Source: Bacilli bacterium
GTDB lineage: Bacteria > Bacillota_I > Bacilli_A > RF39 > UBA660
Assembly: GCA_017519965.1 (NCBI GenBank)
Contig: JAFWRK010000048.1
Coordinates: 1 to 64,000 of the forward strand
Direction of reading: 5' to 3'
DNA: 64,000 nt
How positions within the stretch are numbered: position 1 is the first letter of the stretch; each line of letters begins with the position of its first letter. This document shows positions 40,552 through 48,232 of the stretch, piece by piece. The position numbers were made by a program, and so were the translations under genes. Under the pieces are notes generated by a model. The model made no database searches. It was given only the letters and a program-made list of their open reading frames with translations, and had not been told where the DNA came from.

Positions 40552-40580
40552 ATAATACTATAAACTAAGATCAAAGTCAA
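40552..40580 (-). promoter_or_regulatory. Promoter P2
   Basis: TTGACT (40575-40580) and TATTAT (40552-40557), 17-bp spacer, minus strand. Confidence 0.75.
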
Positions 40581-40600
40581 TATAAATTCTAAAAAAACGC

Positions 40601-40635
40601 AAAAAAAATATATAGTCAATGATTATACTATATAT
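40601..40635 (-). terminator. Terminator of candidate RNA 1
   Basis: ATATATAGT/ACTATATAT, nine base pairs with a ten-base loop, is followed by eight U on the minus strand. Confidence 0.7.
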
Positions 40636-40943
40636 TCAAAAAATATATTAAGATTTTACTTACTTAATTTCTTCTTATAAGGTCTTATTATTATAAAAGA
40701 ATAAATAATAAAATTTAAAATTTCATAATAATTCGATATCTTACGTAAAGACATATTTTTTTATGAATAAATCATCTGATAAATAATTTATCCATTTGGT
40801 TTAGGTTCCTATAAAAGTTAATCATTACACTAATATAGGAGTTAGTTGCTTGAAGTTTTCCTCTTCAAATATTGTAACTAATAGGAATGGTAAGGTTTTA
40901 CACATATGATTGATTAAAGACAACCAATCTATCATCTATTAGT
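40601..40943 (-). ncRNA. Candidate structured RNA 1 between rplL and rsmC
   Basis: A ~340-nt transcript runs from a consensus promoter to a U8 terminator. Stems seen: 40936-40943 with 40877-40884 (ACTAATAG/CTATTAGT); 40922-40929 with 40908-40915 (8 bp); TTGAAG/CTTCAA around 40848-40868; TCCTATA/TATAGGA (40834-40840 with 40807-40813); ATGGATAAAT/ATTTATTCAT further on. The CTATTAGTT segment can alternatively pair with 40842-40847, so two folds compete. No tmRNA, RNase P or SRP signature was seen. A 32-codon ORF at 40656-40754 lacks a ribosome binding site. Confidence 0.5.
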
Positions 40944-40949
40944 AATTTC

Positions 40950-40978
40950 ATTATAGTATACTAAAAATATTTTGTCAA
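40950..40978 (-). promoter_or_regulatory. Promoter P1, perfect consensus
   Basis: TTGACA (40973-40978), a 17-bp spacer and TATAAT (40950-40955) on the minus strand match the sigma-A consensus exactly, directly after rplL. Confidence 0.9.
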
Positions 40979-41008
40979 CATAATTTTAAAATTAAAAAAA
41001 GAAGTTAA

Positions 41009-41377
41009 TTACTTAACTTCTACAGTAGCTCCAGCTTCTTCAAGCTTAGCTTTGATTTCATCAGCTTCAGCAGTTGGAATATTTTCCTTAACTACACCAT
41101 TAGCATCAACGATATCTTTAGATTCTTTTAATCCTAATCCAGTAATTTCTTTAACAACTTTAATTACAGCAACTTTTGCTAATCCAGCATCAGTAATAGT
41201 TACACTAACTGTACTTGGAGCAGCTTCAGCAGCACCTCCAGCAACTGGTGCAGCAACAGCAACAGCTGATGGATCAACACCAAATTCTTCCTTCATTGCA
41301 TCTACTAATTCTTTAATTTCTAATAAAGTCATTTCTTTTAAACTACTGATAAAATCTTCTTTTGTTAATTTAGCCAT
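41009..41377 (-). CDS. rplL: 50S ribosomal protein L7/L12
   Basis: This 122-residue protein has an N-terminal dimerisation helix region, an Ala/Val-rich hinge (~36-55) and a C-terminal domain with KVAVIKVVKEITGLGLKESK. L7/L12 forms the ribosomal stalk that recruits translational GTPases. It is cotranscribed with rplJ (34-nt gap). Confidence 0.98.
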   Translation of the reverse strand: MAKLTKEDFISSLKEMTLLEIKELVDAMKEEFGVDPSAVAVAAPVAGGAAEAAPSTVSVTITDAGLAKVAVIKVVKEITGLGLKESKDIVDANGVVKENIPTAEADEIKAKLEEAGATVEVK

Positions 41378-41411
41378 TTATAATTCCTCCTATATTTATT
41401 ATTATTTTTTA

Positions 41412-41903
41412 TTATTGTTCTTTTTGTTGACTATATAAGTCTAAGCAGATTGATAAGTCTTTTGCAATACCAATCATACCACCAGCAAGCATAGTAAGTA
41501 ATCCTTCTCTTGAAGGGATAGTAGCATATTCAGCTAATTTAGCTTCATCAGCTTTTTCTCCATCAACTAAACCTACTTTTAATACTAATGCTGGATGGTC
41601 TTTAGCAAAATCAGATAAAACCTTAATTGGAGCTATTTGATCCTCACCAAATGCAAATGCACTAGGACCATTTAATCCTTCATTAAGATCAATACCTAAA
41701 TCATTAAAAGCACGAGCCATAAGAGTATTTTTATATACCTTATAATCTGAATTTGATTCTCTTAATTTAATACGTAATTCTTTAGCTTCACTATCAGTCA
41801 TTCCACGATAATCGAATAAAACAATAGTATTAGCTTTCTCAGCACGTTCTTTAATTTCATCAATTACAGTTTGCTTTTGCTTTAAGATTTTCTCGCTTGC
41901 CAT
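41412..41903 (-). CDS. rplJ: 50S ribosomal protein L10
   Basis: This 163-residue protein starts MASEKILKQKQTVIDEI and has VLFDYRGMTDSEAKELR, YKNTLMARA and the C-terminal helix that binds L7/L12. ATG 41903 has AAGGAGGTG upstream; the longer frame to 41936 lies in the L10 leader and is not coding. Confidence 0.97.
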   Translation of the reverse strand: MASEKILKQKQTVIDEIKERAEKANTIVLFDYRGMTDSEAKELRIKLRESNSDYKVYKNTLMARAFNDLGIDLNEGLNGPSAFAFGEDQIAPIKVLSDFAKDHPALVLKVGLVDGEKADEAKLAEYATIPSREGLLTMLAGGMIGIAKDLSICLDLYSQQKEQ

Positions 41904-41928
41904 AACACACCTCCTTAATCTATATAAG

Positions 41929-42030
41929 GATGCCATAAAAAAGTTCTCGATAACATAATACGAGAACTTTTCAATTTCTTAATTAAAGTCCTCGGTAGGA
42001 TTTACTTTTATACCTACTGTCTATGGCACC
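41929..42030 (-). promoter_or_regulatory. Ribosomal protein L10 leader
   Basis: The minus-strand leader opens GGTGCCATAGACAGTAGGTA and continues with CCTACCGAGGAC, then a strong hairpin AAAAGTTCTCG/CGAGAACTTTT followed by U residues, closing with ATGGCATCC. This is the conserved L10 leader, which binds the L10-(L7/L12)4 complex for feedback control of rplJ-rplL. The terminal hairpin probably acts as an attenuator. Confidence 0.9.
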
Positions 42031-42044
42031 AATAAATTGTCTAT

Positions 42045-42073
42045 ATCATACTATAATATTTATTATTTGTCAA
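42045..42073 (-). promoter_or_regulatory. rplJ-rplL promoter
   Basis: TTGACA (42068-42073) and TATGAT (42045-42050), 17-bp spacer, minus strand. It overlaps the 3' end of rplA, so rplJL can be expressed apart from rplKA. Confidence 0.85.
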
Positions 42074-42758
42074 AATTATTTTCAATTTTAATTCCAGGAC
42101 CCATTGCAGCAGAAATTGAGATGTTCTTAACATACTCACCTTTAACTGTAGCAGGTTTAATTCTTAAAATATGTGCAACAAATGCATCTAAGTTAGCTAA
42201 TAAATCTTCTTCACTGAATGAAGCTTTACCAATAACACCATGAATATTACCGAATGAATCAGTTCTATATTCAACACGTCCAGCTTTAACTTCATCAACA
42301 GCTTTAGCAACATCCATTGTAACTGTACCAGTTTTAGGGTTTGGCATTAATCCTTTAGGTCCTAAAACTCTACCTAACTTACCAAGAAGTGGCATCATAT
42401 CAGGTGTAGCTATCATTGTATCGAATTCAAACCAATTTTCTTTTTCGATTTTTTCTAATAAATCTACATCTCCTACATAATCAGCTCCAGCTTCTTTAGC
42501 TTGATTAGCTTTTTCTCCTTTAGCAATAACTAAAACTCTTTTAGTTTTACCAGTTCCTTTAGGAAGTACTATAGCACCTCTTAATTGTTGATCAGCTTTT
42601 TTAGTATCTAAGTTCAATCTCATAGCAATTTCAATTGAACCATCAAATTTACTGATTGAAGTTTCTTTAACTAATTTAACTGCTTCTTCCTTTGAATAAG
42701 CTTTACCTCTTTCAACTTTTGAAGAAGCTTCAACATATTTCTTACTTCTATTTTTCAT
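42063..42758 (-). CDS. rplA: 50S ribosomal protein L1
   Basis: This 231-residue protein has the L1 signature [19 protein letters not shown] and the RNA-binding N- and C-terminal halves. L1 lies on the mobile E-site stalk and in many bacteria represses its own operon. A conserved leader precedes this gene. Confidence 0.98.
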   Translation of the reverse strand: MKNRSKKYVEASSKVERGKAYSKEEAVKLVKETSISKFDGSIEIAMRLNLDTKKADQQLRGAIVLPKGTGKTKRVLVIAKGEKANQAKEAGADYVGDVDLLEKIEKENWFEFDTMIATPDMMPLLGKLGRVLGPKGLMPNPKTGTVTMDVAKAVDEVKAGRVEYRTDSFGNIHGVIGKASFSEEDLLANLDAFVAHILRIKPATVKGEYVKNISISAAMGPGIKIENNFDK

Positions 42759-42772
42759 TGAATTTCCTCCTT

Positions 42773-42803
42773 TGTGGTTTAAGCGGATTTAAATTCCTCC
42801 CAC
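42773..42803 (-). promoter_or_regulatory. Putative L1-binding leader before rplA
   Basis: On the minus strand GTGGGAGGAATTTAAATCC, then GCTTAAACCAC, folds with GTGG/CCAC closing and an inner GGA/TCC helix just before the rplA ribosome binding site. Similar elements precede rplA or rplK in other Firmicutes and mimic the 23S rRNA L1 site. Confidence 0.65.
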
Positions 42804-42855
42804 TAGAATATTTAATCTAGAGGATTATTATTTAAATATTTAATCTATTTAATAA

Positions 42856-43287
42856 TTACTTTTGCCCTTCAATAGCAATTCCCATATTTTTTGCAGTTCC
42901 AGCAACGATTTTCTTTGCTTCATCTACAGAATATGCATTTAAATCTGGTAACTTAATTTCAGCTATCTCAGTTAATTGAGCATCACTAATAGTAGCTACT
43001 ATTTCATTAGATCCCTTAGTAGAACCTTTTTGAATCTTTGCATATTTCTTTAATAAGAATGCTGTTGGTGGAGTTTTGATAACAAAATCAAAACTTCTAT
43101 CATCATAAATTGAGATTTCTACTGGAAGTATATCTCCCATTTTTTCTCTAGTTGCATCATTATATTTAGTACAGAAATCTTGAAGATTGATTCCTGCTGG
43201 TCCTAAAACAGTTCCAACTGGTGGAGCTGGAGTAGCTTTACCTGCAGGTATTTGTAATTTAATCTTTTTAACTGCTTCCTTTGCCAC
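42856..43287 (-). CDS. rplK: 50S ribosomal protein L11
   Basis: This 143-residue protein has KLQIPAGKATPAPPVGTVLGPAGIN, the thiostrepton-site proline loop, and the C-terminal RNA-binding domain ending GTAKNMGI. The start is GTG 43285-43287 with GGAGGTG six bases upstream; an upstream in-frame GTG at 43296 overlaps that site. Confidence 0.97.
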   Translation of the reverse strand: MAKEAVKKIKLQIPAGKATPAPPVGTVLGPAGINLQDFCTKYNDATREKMGDILPVEISIYDDRSFDFVIKTPPTAFLLKKYAKIQKGSTKGSNEIVATISDAQLTEIAEIKLPDLNAYSVDEAKKIVAGTAKNMGIAIEGQK

Positions 43288-43316
43288 GAAAAACACCTCC
43301 TATAATAAGTTTTCGC

Positions 43317-43369
43317 GAGTGGTACAAATAGCTTGATTACCGCTTTAAATCATAACCATGCTTCCCACT
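43317..43369 (-). promoter_or_regulatory. Putative L1-binding leader before rplK
   Basis: AGTGGGAAGCATGG, then AAAGCGGTAATCAAGC and GTACCACTCGC share the GTGGGA..CCAC framework of the leader before rplA. It lies between the rplK promoter and start. Confidence 0.55.
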
Positions 43370-43401
43370 AAATCTATGTATAAACTAAACATAGCACAAA
43401 A

Positions 43402-43430
43402 ATAATAACATATATAATTTTAAAAATCAA
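43402..43430 (-). promoter_or_regulatory. rplK-rplA promoter
   Basis: TTGATT (43425-43430) and TATTAT (43402-43407), 17-bp spacer, minus strand, directly after nusG. Confidence 0.7.
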
Positions 43431-43435
43431 GTTTT

Positions 43436-43969
43436 TTAAGCATTTTCTATTTGACTAATTTCAACTTCTACAGAAGTTTCTTGACCAAATAAATCAACAA
43501 GTAACATAACTTTTTGATTAGGTAAGTCTAAAGAATCAACTTTACCAAACATTCCTTGGAATGGTCCAGCAATAATCTTAACCTTAGTTCCTACTGCTAA
43601 TTCAGTATCAACATCAATTCTACTTATTCCCATACTTCCTAAGATTTTATCTACTTCAGCTGGTTGTAATGGAGTTGGTTTAGCTCCTTTACCACTTGAA
43701 CCAATAAATCCAGTAACACCTGGAGTATTTCTTACTACATACCATGCTTCATCTGTCATAACCATTTCAACAAGAACATAACCAGGGAACATCTTTTTGA
43801 CTTTTTCTTTAGTTACTCCATCTTTTACTTCAACCACTTTTTCCTCAGGAATAATAACTCTAAAAATATAATCTTGCATGTCCATTGATTCAGCACGCAT
43901 TTCTAATTTTTCCTTAACTTTGTTTTCATGACCTGAATAAGTATTAACTACATACCATTGTTTTTCCAT
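43436..43969 (-). CDS. nusG: Transcription termination/antitermination factor NusG
   Basis: This 177-residue protein has an NGN domain (WYVVNTYSGHENKVKE, MFPGYVLVEM) and a C-terminal KOW domain (VKIIAGPFQGMFGKVDSL). NusG binds RNA polymerase and couples it to ribosomes. It lies 16 nt downstream of secE. Confidence 0.98.
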   Translation of the reverse strand: MEKQWYVVNTYSGHENKVKEKLEMRAESMDMQDYIFRVIIPEEKVVEVKDGVTKEKVKKMFPGYVLVEMVMTDEAWYVVRNTPGVTGFIGSSGKGAKPTPLQPAEVDKILGSMGISRIDVDTELAVGTKVKIIAGPFQGMFGKVDSLDLPNQKVMLLVDLFGQETSVEVEISQIENA

Positions 43970-43985
43970 ATTATAAAACTCCCCT

Positions 43986-44258
43986 CTATACTAATTGTTG
44001 AATTAATGCAAATACTACATTAATTAAAAAGAAAAATAAACCAGTAAATACTAAAAAGAAAATAGTAGCTGTAGAATACTTAACTAAATCACTCTTTGAA
44101 GTCCAATAAACTTTTGTAAATTCACTCTTGACACCATGACAAAATATTCTAAATCTAACCCATAAATTCTTCTTAGGCTCTTTATTATCTTTCTTAGATT
44201 TATTGTTAGTCTTTTTTAGTGTTTTTGCAGATTTTTCTTTCTTAATTTCTTTTGACAT
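43986..44258 (-). CDS. secE: Preprotein translocase subunit SecE
   Basis: This 90-residue protein has a long Lys-rich N-terminus, the conserved GVKSEFTKVYWTSKSDLVKYS amphipathic segment (split here at the turn) and one C-terminal TM helix. ATG 44258 has AGGTGAGG upstream. rpmG, usually just before secE, is absent. Confidence 0.93.
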   Translation of the reverse strand: MSKEIKKEKSAKTLKKTNNKSKKDNKEPKKNLWVRFRIFCHGVKSEFTKVYWTSKSDLVKYSTATIFFLVFTGLFFFLINVVFALIQQLV

Positions 44259-44321
44259 AATCCTCACCTTTTCCTGAAATTTTTTTCAAAATAAAAAACA
44301 CTTTCCTGTGCTTACATCAAT

Positions 44322-44350
44322 AAAATAACATAAACAAAAGAAAATGTCAA
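44322..44350 (-). promoter_or_regulatory. secE-nusG promoter
   Basis: TTGACA (44345-44350) and TATTTT (44322-44327) with a 17-bp spacer on the minus strand. A short AGCAC/GTGTT hairpin followed by U6 in the leader may be a weak attenuator. Confidence 0.7.
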
Positions 44351-44353
44351 TAA

Positions 44354-45034
44354 TCATAAACCAAAATACCTTAGTAAGAATACCAAATAAGATAATACTA
44401 AAGCCAATACAATTATTATAGTTGGATATAGCAAAATATTTATAAAAGCAGATTTAGATAAGTTTTCACCATAAATAAGTCTATTAACTTTATTATTTGA
44501 TAACATTTGTTCTAATTCTTTATTATCTTGAACTTCAACATCATTACCATTTAATTCTTTCTCAATATCATTAGCTTCCCTTTTAACTCTTTCAGCTTCA
44601 TACTCTATGAAATAAACAGAAGCACCTCTTTCAACAACTCCCCTGTAATAAGGAATATCTTTTTCTGATAAAAAAGAAGTAAACTCATCAAAATGTTCTT
44701 TAACAAAATCAGTAGTCGTTTTTAAATCAAACTTAGAATACAACAAAACTTGAAATATAGCAGATTTAAAAATATCTTTATTAATTATTTTTTGTTGAAC
44801 ATTATAATCCAACTCTCCAATATCGTATAACTCATCAAACTTAACATATTCCAAAGAACTATTTAGTAACTCAATTTTTTTAGGATCAAACACATTAACA
44901 CAAAGACCCATTTCATGTACATACTTCATTGCTGAATCCATGTAAAGAAATAGTTTTCTTTTATCATCCTCAGAATGAGGTTCTTTAAACCATTCATTTA
45001 AAGTTATGTTGTCCATCTTATTATACTTTGTCAT
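44354..45034 (-). CDS. Hypothetical C-tail-anchored protein, weak kinase-like pattern
   Basis: This 226-residue protein has no signal peptide and a single TM helix at residues ~200-222, so it is probably anchored by its C-terminus with the rest in the cytoplasm. Residues ~33-75 (YVHEMGLCVNVFDPKKIELL ... VKFDELYDIG) have the spacing of the kinase catalytic loop and DFG region, but without HRD or DFG residues. A charged, possibly coiled stretch (ERVKREANDIEKEL) precedes the helix. The likeness to a pseudokinase fold is only by eye. It occupies the interval between sigH and secE where Bacillus has rpmGB. Confidence 0.55.
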   Translation of the reverse strand: MTKYNKMDNITLNEWFKEPHSEDDKRKLFLYMDSAMKYVHEMGLCVNVFDPKKIELLNSSLEYVKFDELYDIGELDYNVQQKIINKDIFKSAIFQVLLYSKFDLKTTTDFVKEHFDEFTSFLSEKDIPYYRGVVERGASVYFIEYEAERVKREANDIEKELNGNDVEVQDNKELEQMLSNNKVNRLIYGENLSKSAFINILLYPTIIIVLALVLSYLVFLLRYFGL

Positions 45035-45084
45035 AGTTACCCTACCTTATATTAATTTTAAAATAAAATACAAAAAAAAACAAT

Positions 45085-45657
45085 TTAAATATTGATATTT
45101 AAAATGCTTTTTAATTTTTTTCTAATTAAACATAATCGTCCATCAATTGTACTCAAAGGTAAATCTAAAAGAATAGATATCTCTTTATAAGTAAAATTAT
45201 TATATCTTAACTCAAAAACAATACTTTGATTAAAACTCAAACAATTCTTACATTCAAAAAACAATTCATTTTCAGTCAAAATAGAATCAACTTCATAAGA
45301 ACAATTATCTTCTTTAACATAATTAAAAACATCATCAGATAAACTATAATTTAAAGGATAATTTTTCATATTATTATATTTTTTACAAAAAGAAAGTAAA
45401 TGTCTTTCTACACATACTATTAAAAAACTATAAAAAAGAGTTTTTTCTTCATCATAATTATTTATTAATTTTGAAACAGCAAATCTAGCTTCTTGAACTA
45501 AATCTTCATAAGATAAACCAATATATTTATATTTAGAATAATATTTATTACAAATAATATTAATAATCTTAGAATACTTATTAAGTATATAGGTAAAAGC
45601 ATAATCATCCTTTTCTCTTATTAAATATATTAATTCATAATCATTTTCATAATTCAA
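45085..45657 (-). CDS. sigH: Sigma-70 family factor, SigH-like by position
   Basis: This 190-residue protein has sigma region 2 (residues ~10-90, with LSYEDLVQEARFAVSKLI) and region 4 (~130-185, with FELRYNNFTYKEISILLDLPLSTIDGRL split by turns). In Bacillus sigH, which starts sporulation and competence transcription, lies between rlmB-yacP and rpmGB-secE; the same neighbourhood is seen here, without yacP. The start is TTG (45655-45657), seven bases after the rlmB stop. The sequence is diverged enough that function as a true SigH is inferred from synteny. Confidence 0.8.
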   Translation of the reverse strand: MNYENDYELIYLIREKDDYAFTYILNKYSKIINIICNKYYSKYKYIGLSYEDLVQEARFAVSKLINNYDEEKTLFYSFLIVCVERHLLSFCKKYNNMKNYPLNYSLSDDVFNYVKEDNCSYEVDSILTENELFFECKNCLSFNQSIVFELRYNNFTYKEISILLDLPLSTIDGRLCLIRKKLKSILNINI

Positions 45658-45663
45658 AATATC

Positions 45664-46365
45664 CTACTTTCTATTACGGATAATTTCATAAATCATAATT
45701 CCAGCAGCTACTGATGCATTTAAGCTATTAGTCTTTCCATACATAGGTATTTTAACAACATAATCGCAATTTTTCTCAACAATTCTGGACATACCATTAG
45801 CCTCATTACCAATTACTAAAGCAATTTTTGTTGAATAATCAACATCTCTATAATCATCATTAGTATTTAGCGATGTACCTACTATCCAAAAGCCATCTTT
45901 TTTAAGATCATTTATGGCATTTACTACATTACTTACAGAAACAATATTCATATTGTCTAAGGTACCAACGGAAGTCTTCATAACAGTAGAGTTAATTTGA
46001 ACTTGTCTATCTTTAGGTATGATTATTGCATCAACACCAGCTGCCTCACAAGTTCTAATTATTGCCCCAAAATTATGAGGATCCTCTAAATGGTCAAGAA
46101 TAACTACAAATCTAGGATTATCATCTAATATATCTGCTAGCTTTTTATATTTATAATCCGGAATATCCATAATTATACCTTGATGATTTCCATCAGACAA
46201 ATTATCAATTCTTTGTTTTTTTACAAATTCATAATCAATTTTATTATTTTCAATTAGAGAAATAATATCTTTATCATCAAAGTTTTCTTGTAAAAAAATC
46301 TTATTAATCTTTTTATTTTTATTATTTAATAACTCCCTAGCTACATTTCTTCCATAGACTAACAT
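45664..46365 (-). CDS. rlmB: TrmH/RlmB-family 23S rRNA 2'-O-methyltransferase
   Basis: This is a 233-residue SPOUT methyltransferase with an N-terminal L30e-like domain (LVYGRNVARELL) and the C-terminal knot with motif 1 LDHLEDPHNFGAIIRTCEA, motif 2 VIGNEANGMS and motif 3 IPMYGKTNSLNASVAAGI. It methylates G2251 in E. coli. ATG 46365 has AGGTGA five bases upstream and overlaps the end of mrnC slightly. Confidence 0.93.
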   Translation of the reverse strand: MLVYGRNVARELLNNKNKKINKIFLQENFDDKDIISLIENNKIDYEFVKKQRIDNLSDGNHQGIIMDIPDYKYKKLADILDDNPRFVVILDHLEDPHNFGAIIRTCEAAGVDAIIIPKDRQVQINSTVMKTSVGTLDNMNIVSVSNVVNAINDLKKDGFWIVGTSLNTNDDYRDVDYSTKIALVIGNEANGMSRIVEKNCDYVVKIPMYGKTNSLNASVAAGIMIYEIIRNRK

Positions 46366-46366
46366 A

Positions 46367-46759
46367 TTAATCACCTACTATATACTTCATTATTTCATTT
46401 ATACGTTCACTATTAGAACATAAATCTAAATAACCAATAAGACCTTCTAAACCTGTGGCATTTTTATATGTAACAATATCACAACTTTTAGGATGACCAT
46501 GGCCTTTATTATTACGCACTCTTGTAAATATAGCTATTTCTTCATCGTTTAGAAAATTAGAATCAATCATTTTATGTATAGCATTTGATTGCGCTATAGC
46601 AGAAACATATTTAATAGCCTCTTTTTGTAAATCATTAACATTAGCAATACCTTTAGCAACTAAATAGTGTCTAACGTAATTTTCATAAATACAATCACCT
46701 AAATAAGCCAAAACTAAACTGTTAACTTCTTCAACATTCATATTATCTATTAACTTCAT
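46367..46759 (-). CDS. mrnC: Mini-ribonuclease 3
   Basis: This is a 130-residue RNase III-like catalytic domain without a double-stranded RNA-binding domain. The motif LVLAYLGDCIYENYVRHYLV carries the acidic metal ligand, and RVRNNKGHGHPKS is conserved in Mini-III, which trims 23S rRNA ends. The start at 46759 overlaps cysS by 17 nt; an earlier in-frame codon at 46783 is possible. Confidence 0.93.
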   Translation of the reverse strand: MKLIDNMNVEEVNSLVLAYLGDCIYENYVRHYLVAKGIANVNDLQKEAIKYVSAIAQSNAIHKMIDSNFLNDEEIAIFTRVRNNKGHGHPKSCDIVTYKNATGLEGLIGYLDLCSNSERINEIMKYIVGD

Positions 46760-48146
46760 ATTTTGTACCATCTCTTGTATCAATAATAGATATACCTTTA
46801 TCTAATAATTCATTTCTAATAGAATCGGCCAATTCATAATCTTTATTCTTTTTAGCAATATTTCTCTCTTCAATTTTCTCAAGAATATACTTTTCTAAAT
46901 CAGAATTAATCTCATTAGATTCACCACTAAGTAAATTTAAAGAAAGAACTTTATCAAAGCTTTCAATCAATTTTCTTTTAGTATTATCAGTAAGACTATT
47001 GTCCTTTAAAACATTATATAAAACAGTTAAAGCATTAGATGTATTTAAATCATCACTTATTTTCTCTTTAAATGATTCATTATATTCATTAAATTTATCT
47101 TCTTGATATTCACCTGAATCAGCAATAGAAGAAATTTTTTTATAAAGTTTTAATAAAGTAGATTGTGCTTGATCTAAAGCATCATATGAAAATAATAATT
47201 GTTTTCTGTAATGAGAACTTAAACACATAAATCTGAAAGATAAAGGATTATAACCTTTTTCTTCTAAAGTTTTTACTCTTAAAATTGCTCCTTTAGATTT
47301 GCTCATCTTACCAGTCTCATCAATAAGATGTTCATTATGAAACCAATAATGGCACCATTCATGTCCTAAATAGGCAACTGATTGTGCAATTTCATTAGTA
47401 TGATGTGGAAAAATATTATCTACTCCACCTGAATGAATATCTATATATTCACCCAAATACTTAATAGATATACCTGTACATTCTATATGCCATCCAGGAT
47501 AACCTCTTCCCCAAGGAGAATCCCATAGCATCTCATGGTTTTCAAATTTACTTGTAGTAAACCACAAAGCAAAGTCCGTTTGATTTCTCTTATTAGAATC
47601 AAATTCAACTCCTTCTCTTGCTCCTACTACCATTTGATCTTCAACATGATTTGTAAGTGCATAGTAGTCATTAACTTTACTAACATCAAAATAAACATTT
47701 CCACCAGAAAGATAAGCATAATCTTCTTTAATTAACTTCTCTATTATCTTAATATAAAAATCAACATTTGCAGTAGCTGGTGATACTATTTCAGGAACCT
47801 TACAATTAACTTTTCCAAAATCCTCAAAAAATGCTTTAGTATAATAATCAGCTATTTCATATGCAGACTTTCCTTCTCTCTTTCTAGCAACTTCCATTTT
47901 ATCTTCACCAGAATCTGAATCACTAGTTAAATGTCCTACATCAGTAATATTCATTGCTCTTTTTACATTATATCCTAAATAATTAAGAGTCTTTTCTAAA
48001 ATATCATGTCCTATATAATTTCTAATATTACCAATATGTACATAATGATAAACAGTGGGACCACAAGTATACAACCTAACAGTTCCATCACTATCTCTTG
48101 GAACGAATTCTTCAACAGTTCTAGTTAAAGTATTATATAATTTCAT
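46743..48146 (-). CDS. cysS: Cysteinyl-tRNA synthetase
   Basis: This is a 467-residue class I synthetase. It has the HIGH motif as YHYVHIGNIRNYIGHD, KMSKSKG, and the zinc ligands including Cys in LYTCGPTVYHY, with a C-terminal DALR domain. ATG 48146 has AGGTGA five bases upstream; the frame continuing to 48197 has no site. Confidence 0.97.
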   Translation of the reverse strand: MKLYNTLTRTVEEFVPRDSDGTVRLYTCGPTVYHYVHIGNIRNYIGHDILEKTLNYLGYNVKRAMNITDVGHLTSDSDSGEDKMEVARKREGKSAYEIADYYTKAFFEDFGKVNCKVPEIVSPATANVDFYIKIIEKLIKEDYAYLSGGNVYFDVSKVNDYYALTNHVEDQMVVGAREGVEFDSNKRNQTDFALWFTTSKFENHEMLWDSPWGRGYPGWHIECTGISIKYLGEYIDIHSGGVDNIFPHHTNEIAQSVAYLGHEWCHYWFHNEHLIDETGKMSKSKGAILRVKTLEEKGYNPLSFRFMCLSSHYRKQLLFSYDALDQAQSTLLKLYKKISSIADSGEYQEDKFNEYNESFKEKISDDLNTSNALTVLYNVLKDNSLTDNTKRKLIESFDKVLSLNLLSGESNEINSDLEKYILEKIEERNIAKKNKDYELADSIRNELLDKGISIIDTRDGTKYEVNR

Positions 48147-48202
48147 AAAAATCACCTGACAAAAGTATATCATAATAACAAAAAAAGAAAAAGGCAATAA
48201 AA

Positions 48203-48225
48203 AAAGGTAAGAATTACTTACCTTT
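48203..48225 (-). terminator. Terminator after YfcC-like transporter
   Basis: The nine-base-pair stem AAAGGTAAG/CTTACCTTT with a five-base loop is followed by a U run on the minus strand. Confidence 0.8.
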
Positions 48226-48232
48226 AATTATA

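Larger units (their letters stand above)
40219..41008. other. Gene-free interval between rplL and rsmC
   Basis: About 790 bp without a credible protein gene. It holds three promoters in the same direction, two terminator-ended transcripts with paired segments, and the start of the rsmC leader (each listed separately). No repeat element or rRNA/tRNA was seen. Confidence 0.7.

Noticed and set aside
40656..40754. 32-codon ORF (minus) starting MSLRKISNYYEI and ending RPYKKKLSK
   Set aside because: It has no ribosome binding site, lies inside a structured terminator-ended region and could arise by chance. Kept as a note under candidate RNA 1.
41052..41438. 128-codon plus-strand ORF, Ala/Thr/Ser-rich
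   Set aside because: It is the mirror of the rplL coding sequence on the opposite strand and has no expression signals.
41904..41936. N-terminal extension of L10
   Set aside because: It is part of the conserved L10 leader RNA.
44268..44353. Search for rpmG (L33) between sigH and secE
   Set aside because: No Cys-rich ~50-codon frame exists there; only the secE promoter and leader are seen.
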